Assembly (NCBI GenBank): GCA_021788565.1
Contig: JAJYKO010000175.1
Location: 1-8,663, forward strand
Direction: 5' to 3'
DNA: 8,663 nucleotides
From: Chloroflexota bacterium
GTDB taxonomy: Bacteria; Chloroflexota; UBA6077
The notes under the pieces were generated by a model, which saw only the letters and a list, made by a program, of their open reading frames with translations, did not search any database and was not told the origin of the DNA. The position numbers and the translations under genes are program-made. The number at the start of each line of letters is the position of its first letter. Position 1 is the stretch's first letter. Positions 6,588 to 8,663 of the stretch are shown in pieces.

Positions 6588-8098
6588 GCCTGCTTCTGCA
6601 CGAACTCCATGAGTAGACGGGCACCGAAGCCGGTCGGCCCTTTCGGAAGGTACGACTTCGACATCACCACCTGGTCGGAATCGATCCACGCGACGCCCGC
6701 TATGTCCAGGTGCGCCCACTTCGCCTTGTCCACGAACAGGGAAAGCAGCAGCGCGCCGACCTGCGCCCCCGCCTGCCGGCCGCCGGAGTTCTTGATGTCC
6801 GCGAACTCGCTCTTCACCTGCTCCCACAGATACTCTTCCCACATTGGCAGCGGCCACAGTCGCTCTCCGACGCGATCTCCCGTGTCCTGGAGCTGCCGCA
6901 TCAGCGCATCGTCGTTGCCTATAAGGCCCGCCCCGCCGGTCCCGAGCGCCGTCACGACCGCGCCCGTCAGGGTCGCGAGGTCCACCACCGGGTCCGCTCC
7001 TTGCTGCACCGCGTAGGCGAGCGCATCGGCGAGTACCAGCCGGCCCTCGGCGTCGGTGCTGATCACCTCGATGGTCTTTCCGTTCATCGCCCTTATGATG
7101 TCGCCGGGCCGGAAGGCGTTGCCGCCGGGCAGGTTCTCGGCAAGGGCCATGACGCCGAGGACGTTCGCCTTCGGCTTGAGCTCGGCGATCCCCTGCATGG
7201 CCCCCAGCACGGCCGCCGCTCCCGACTTGTCGTATTTCATCCGATCCATGTTCTGAGAGGGCTTGATGGAGATGCCCCCGCTGTCGAAGGTGATCCCCTT
7301 GCCCACCAGGCCGACGAGCTTCTGACTACCGGGATCGCCCTTGTACCAGAGCGCGACCATCCGCGGCGGATGGACGCTGCCCTGCCCCACGGCCATGATG
7401 GCTCCCATGCCCATTTCCTGCATCTCGTCCGGCCCCATCACCCGGCAATCCAGACCGTATCGGGCCGCCAGCTCCCGGGCTCGCTCGGCGACGTACTCCG
7501 GCGTTCCCAGATTCGGGGGGGCGGCGGCGATATCTCGGGCCGTCACCGTCGCGGCAGCGAAAACTTCGCCTCGCCGGATGCCCTCCTCGATCTCAGGTAC
7601 CTTCGCCACGTCCATCTCCACGAGGGTCATCCGCTCGACCTCGCCACGTGCCGGCCCCATGGTCTTGAACTGCCGGTAGCCATACGAAGCTAGGATCGCC
7701 CCTTCAGCCATCGCCTGCGCACACTCCGTCGGGCTCAACCCCCCTGCCCCGGCGCCGTGAACCACACTGCAAAAGCTCCCTAGACCCAGGTCTCGCACCT
7801 TCTTGAAGAGGCTTCCAGAAGCCCTTCGGATGGCGTCGAGGTCGAACTTTTCCTGCTTGCCCAGACCCACCACCGCGACGCGGCCGGCCTTCAGCGTTCC
7901 GCCAGTGTGGATTATGGTGACCTCACCGAGCGAGCCCTTGATCTCCCCGTCCGCGATCAACTGGGAGATGAGTCCTGCCAAAGCGCCATCGACGGCGGCT
8001 GTGGCGCCGCCGGGCTGGGTCATTCCCTCGAAGATGTTGACCGCCACCAGCGGCGTTTCGACCTCGGTTACCGAGCCCTGTCGCGCCACGATTTCCAT
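6578..8098 (-). CDS. pepA: Leucyl aminopeptidase (M17 family, PepA)
   Basis: A 506-residue cytosolic aminopeptidase that removes N-terminal residues from peptides using two metal ions; family members work as hexamers and are usually about 500 residues. An N-terminal macro-like domain (about 1-165) precedes the catalytic domain. The expected site residues are all present: K267 and D272 in GKGITFDSGG, K279 in SIKPS, D290 in KYDKSG, and D349, E351 and R353 in STDAEGRL. All are offset by three from the E. coli PepA numbering I remember (K270, D275, K282, D293, D352, E354, R356). The family signature usually begins with Asn; here it is Ser347. The ATG follows an excellent ribosome site. Some E. 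coli-type PepA proteins also bind DNA in recombination and regulation, but nothing here tests that. It is an odd neighbour for envelope genes, yet its stop abuts the next start. Confidence 0.95.
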   Translation of the reverse strand: MEIVARQGSVTEVETPLVAVNIFEGMTQPGGATAAVDGALAGLISQLIADGEIKGSLGEVTIIHTGGTLKAGRVAVVGLGKQEKFDLDAIRRASGSLFKKVRDLGLGSFCSVVHGAGAGGLSPTECAQAMAEGAILASYGYRQFKTMGPARGEVERMTLVEMDVAKVPEIEEGIRRGEVFAAATVTARDIAAAPPNLGTPEYVAERARELAARYGLDCRVMGPDEMQEMGMGAIMAVGQGSVHPPRMVALWYKGDPGSQKLVGLVGKGITFDSGGISIKPSQNMDRMKYDKSGAAAVLGAMQGIAELKPKANVLGVMALAENLPGGNAFRPGDIIRAMNGKTIEVISTDAEGRLVLADALAYAVQQGADPVVDLATLTGAVVTALGTGGAGLIGNDDALMRQLQDTGDRVGERLWPLPMWEEYLWEQVKSEFADIKNSGGRQAGAQVGALLLSLFVDKAKWAHLDIAGVAWIDSDQVVMSKSYLPKGPTGFGARLLMEFVQKQAEG

Positions 8099-8104
8099 TT
8101 CGTT

Positions 8105-8112
8105 CCCTCCTT
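8105..8112 (-). promoter_or_regulatory. Ribosome binding site of pepA
   Basis: The minus strand reads AAGGAGGG, six bases before the ATG at 8096-8098. It is a near-perfect anti-Shine-Dalgarno match and fixes the pepA start. It begins at the base immediately after the end of the 72-bp palindrome. Confidence 0.8.
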
Positions 8113-8184
8113 CGTAGGGCGGGGCGCTCTGCCCCTCCGCGTGCTTTCGGCAACGGCCGGCAGGGCACAGGGCCCAGCCCTACG
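8113..8184. repeat. 72-bp imperfect palindrome (MITE/REP-like) ahead of pepA
   Basis: The 27-base arms at 8113-8139 and 8158-8184 are inverted copies matching at 22 of 27 positions, with an 18-base loop. The outer 8 bp (CGTAGGGC and GCCCTACG) are perfect. On RNA it would form one long GC-rich hairpin, ending right at the pepA ribosome site and starting 18 bases after the upstream stop codon. No T-run follows, so it is not a typical intrinsic terminator. The size and ends resemble small palindromic repeats dispersed between genes in many bacteria. I saw no clear target-site duplication and no second copy in this window. Confidence 0.6.
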
Positions 8185-8202
8185 CGAAATGTGCGCCAAT
8201 CG

Positions 8203-8663
8203 CTATCTAAAGTATGGAATAACGTAACGGGTCAGGCAGACAAAGTCCAGAAGGGCGAAGCCCCCTACCGAGAGGGTCAGCAGCAGCTTCGCGTGGACAG
8301 ACGCCATCAATTCGCGAAGCCCAAGGATCATGAAGAGCGCGATGGGCAGTATCGCAGGGAAGAGGTATCGCCCCTGAGCCTGGATGAAAGTCAGGTTGTA
8401 GTAGGCCAGGACAGCCACTACCGCCAGGATCGCGGCAGCCATCAACGCGAACGATGCCCTCTGACTCGGGGAGAGCAGTCCCTTGCTGAACACCACCCTC
8501 CAGAGGAACAGCAGCAGGCCGAATGCCGCGAGGCCCGAGACTATCTCCAGGACGAAATAAATCCTTTCGTCCACGAGGACGCCCATCCAGCCGAACTGGC
8601 CCCAGAAGCTCTTGAACAGCGTGGTCCCAAGATAGGAGATGGCAGCGCCATTGAGCGGCCCCT
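8203..8663 (-). CDS. C-terminal part of a multi-pass GT-C-like membrane protein (DUF2142-like)
   Basis: The frame is open from the right edge to a TAG at 8203-8205, giving 152 complete codons; the start is outside the window. It should not be read as starting at the ATG at 8584-8586, because the residues just upstream (LGTTLFKSFWGQFGW) continue a conserved motif. FWG-x-FGW and the later QAQGRYLFPAILP are hallmarks I associate with DUF2142-type and related polyprenyl-sugar-dependent glycosyltransferases. About four membrane helices are visible, the last just before the basic C-terminus (LTRYVIPYFR). The role is probably sugar transfer in envelope glycan assembly; substrate unknown. It precedes pepA by 104 bp on the same strand and may or may not share its transcript. 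Confidence 0.72.
   Translation of the reverse strand, partial: GPLNGAAISYLGTTLFKSFWGQFGWMGVLVDERIYFVLEIVSGLAAFGLLLFLWRVVFSKGLLSPSQRASFALMAAAILAVVAVLAYYNLTFIQAQGRYLFPAILPIALFMILGLRELMASVHAKLLLTLSVGGFALLDFVCLTRYVIPYFR

Noticed and set aside
6710..7693. 327-codon plus-strand open frame opposite pepA
   Set aside because: The His/Arg-rich translation has no recognisable family and lies antisense to a fully conserved aminopeptidase.
8203..8586. Reading the right-edge gene as a complete 127-residue protein
   Set aside because: The frame stays open to the window edge, and the conserved FWGQFGW motif lies upstream of that ATG, so this is the tail of a longer gene.
1..8663. CRISPR array, tRNA, rRNA or transposase gene
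   Set aside because: No regularly spaced direct repeats with unique spacers, no tRNA- or rRNA-like sequence, and no transposase or integrase motifs were seen.

Overview
The window is about 60% GC by eye, and every gene I can support lies on the minus strand. It looks like part of a bacterial cell-envelope glycan locus. The gene types present are lipid-linked-sugar-dependent GT-C glycosyltransferases, a YfhO-type membrane protein and a Wzx-type flippase. Together with strong AAGGAGG-like ribosome sites and a GTG start, they would fit a Chloroflexota-like organism, possibly a metagenome-derived one. That placement is an inference from gene flavour only; no rRNA or other marker is present.

In transcription order (right to left) the window reads as follows. 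(1) The C-terminal 150 or so residues of a multi-pass GT-C-like membrane protein (DUF2142-like) run off the right edge. (2) A 104-bp gap holds a 72-bp imperfect palindrome that ends exactly where the next Shine-Dalgarno begins. (3) pepA encodes an M17 leucyl aminopeptidase with all expected metal and catalytic residues. (4) Its TAG stop is followed directly by the GTG start of a 1440-residue protein that joins a complete YfhO-like protein (about residues 1-955) to a complete Wzx/RfbX-type flippase (about 961-1440). (5) Overlapping its end by 13 nt is a GT39/PMT-family glycosyltransferase with a C-terminal beta-sandwich domain. (6) After a 166-bp gap, the first 15 codons of a new gene, probably of the carboxymuconolactone decarboxylase family, run off the left edge.

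How the genes work together (inference): the GT39 and YfhO proteins would transfer sugars from polyprenyl-linked donors on the outer face of the membrane, and the flippase would bring lipid-linked intermediates across. The aminopeptidase is co-transcribed by position but has no evident glycan role.

The most unusual signal is inside the YfhO half of the fusion. Four islands of about 84-89 bp are built of degenerate 7-bp units. They encode Ser/Glu/Lys/Arg-rich linkers at the N-terminus and in loops, keep the reading frame, and share a polarity (purine-rich then pyrimidine-rich on the + strand). They look like a family of in-frame repeat insertions, analogous to the heptanucleotide STRRs of cyanobacteria or the Rickettsia palindromic elements. 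None was seen in the flippase half or in the neighbouring genes.
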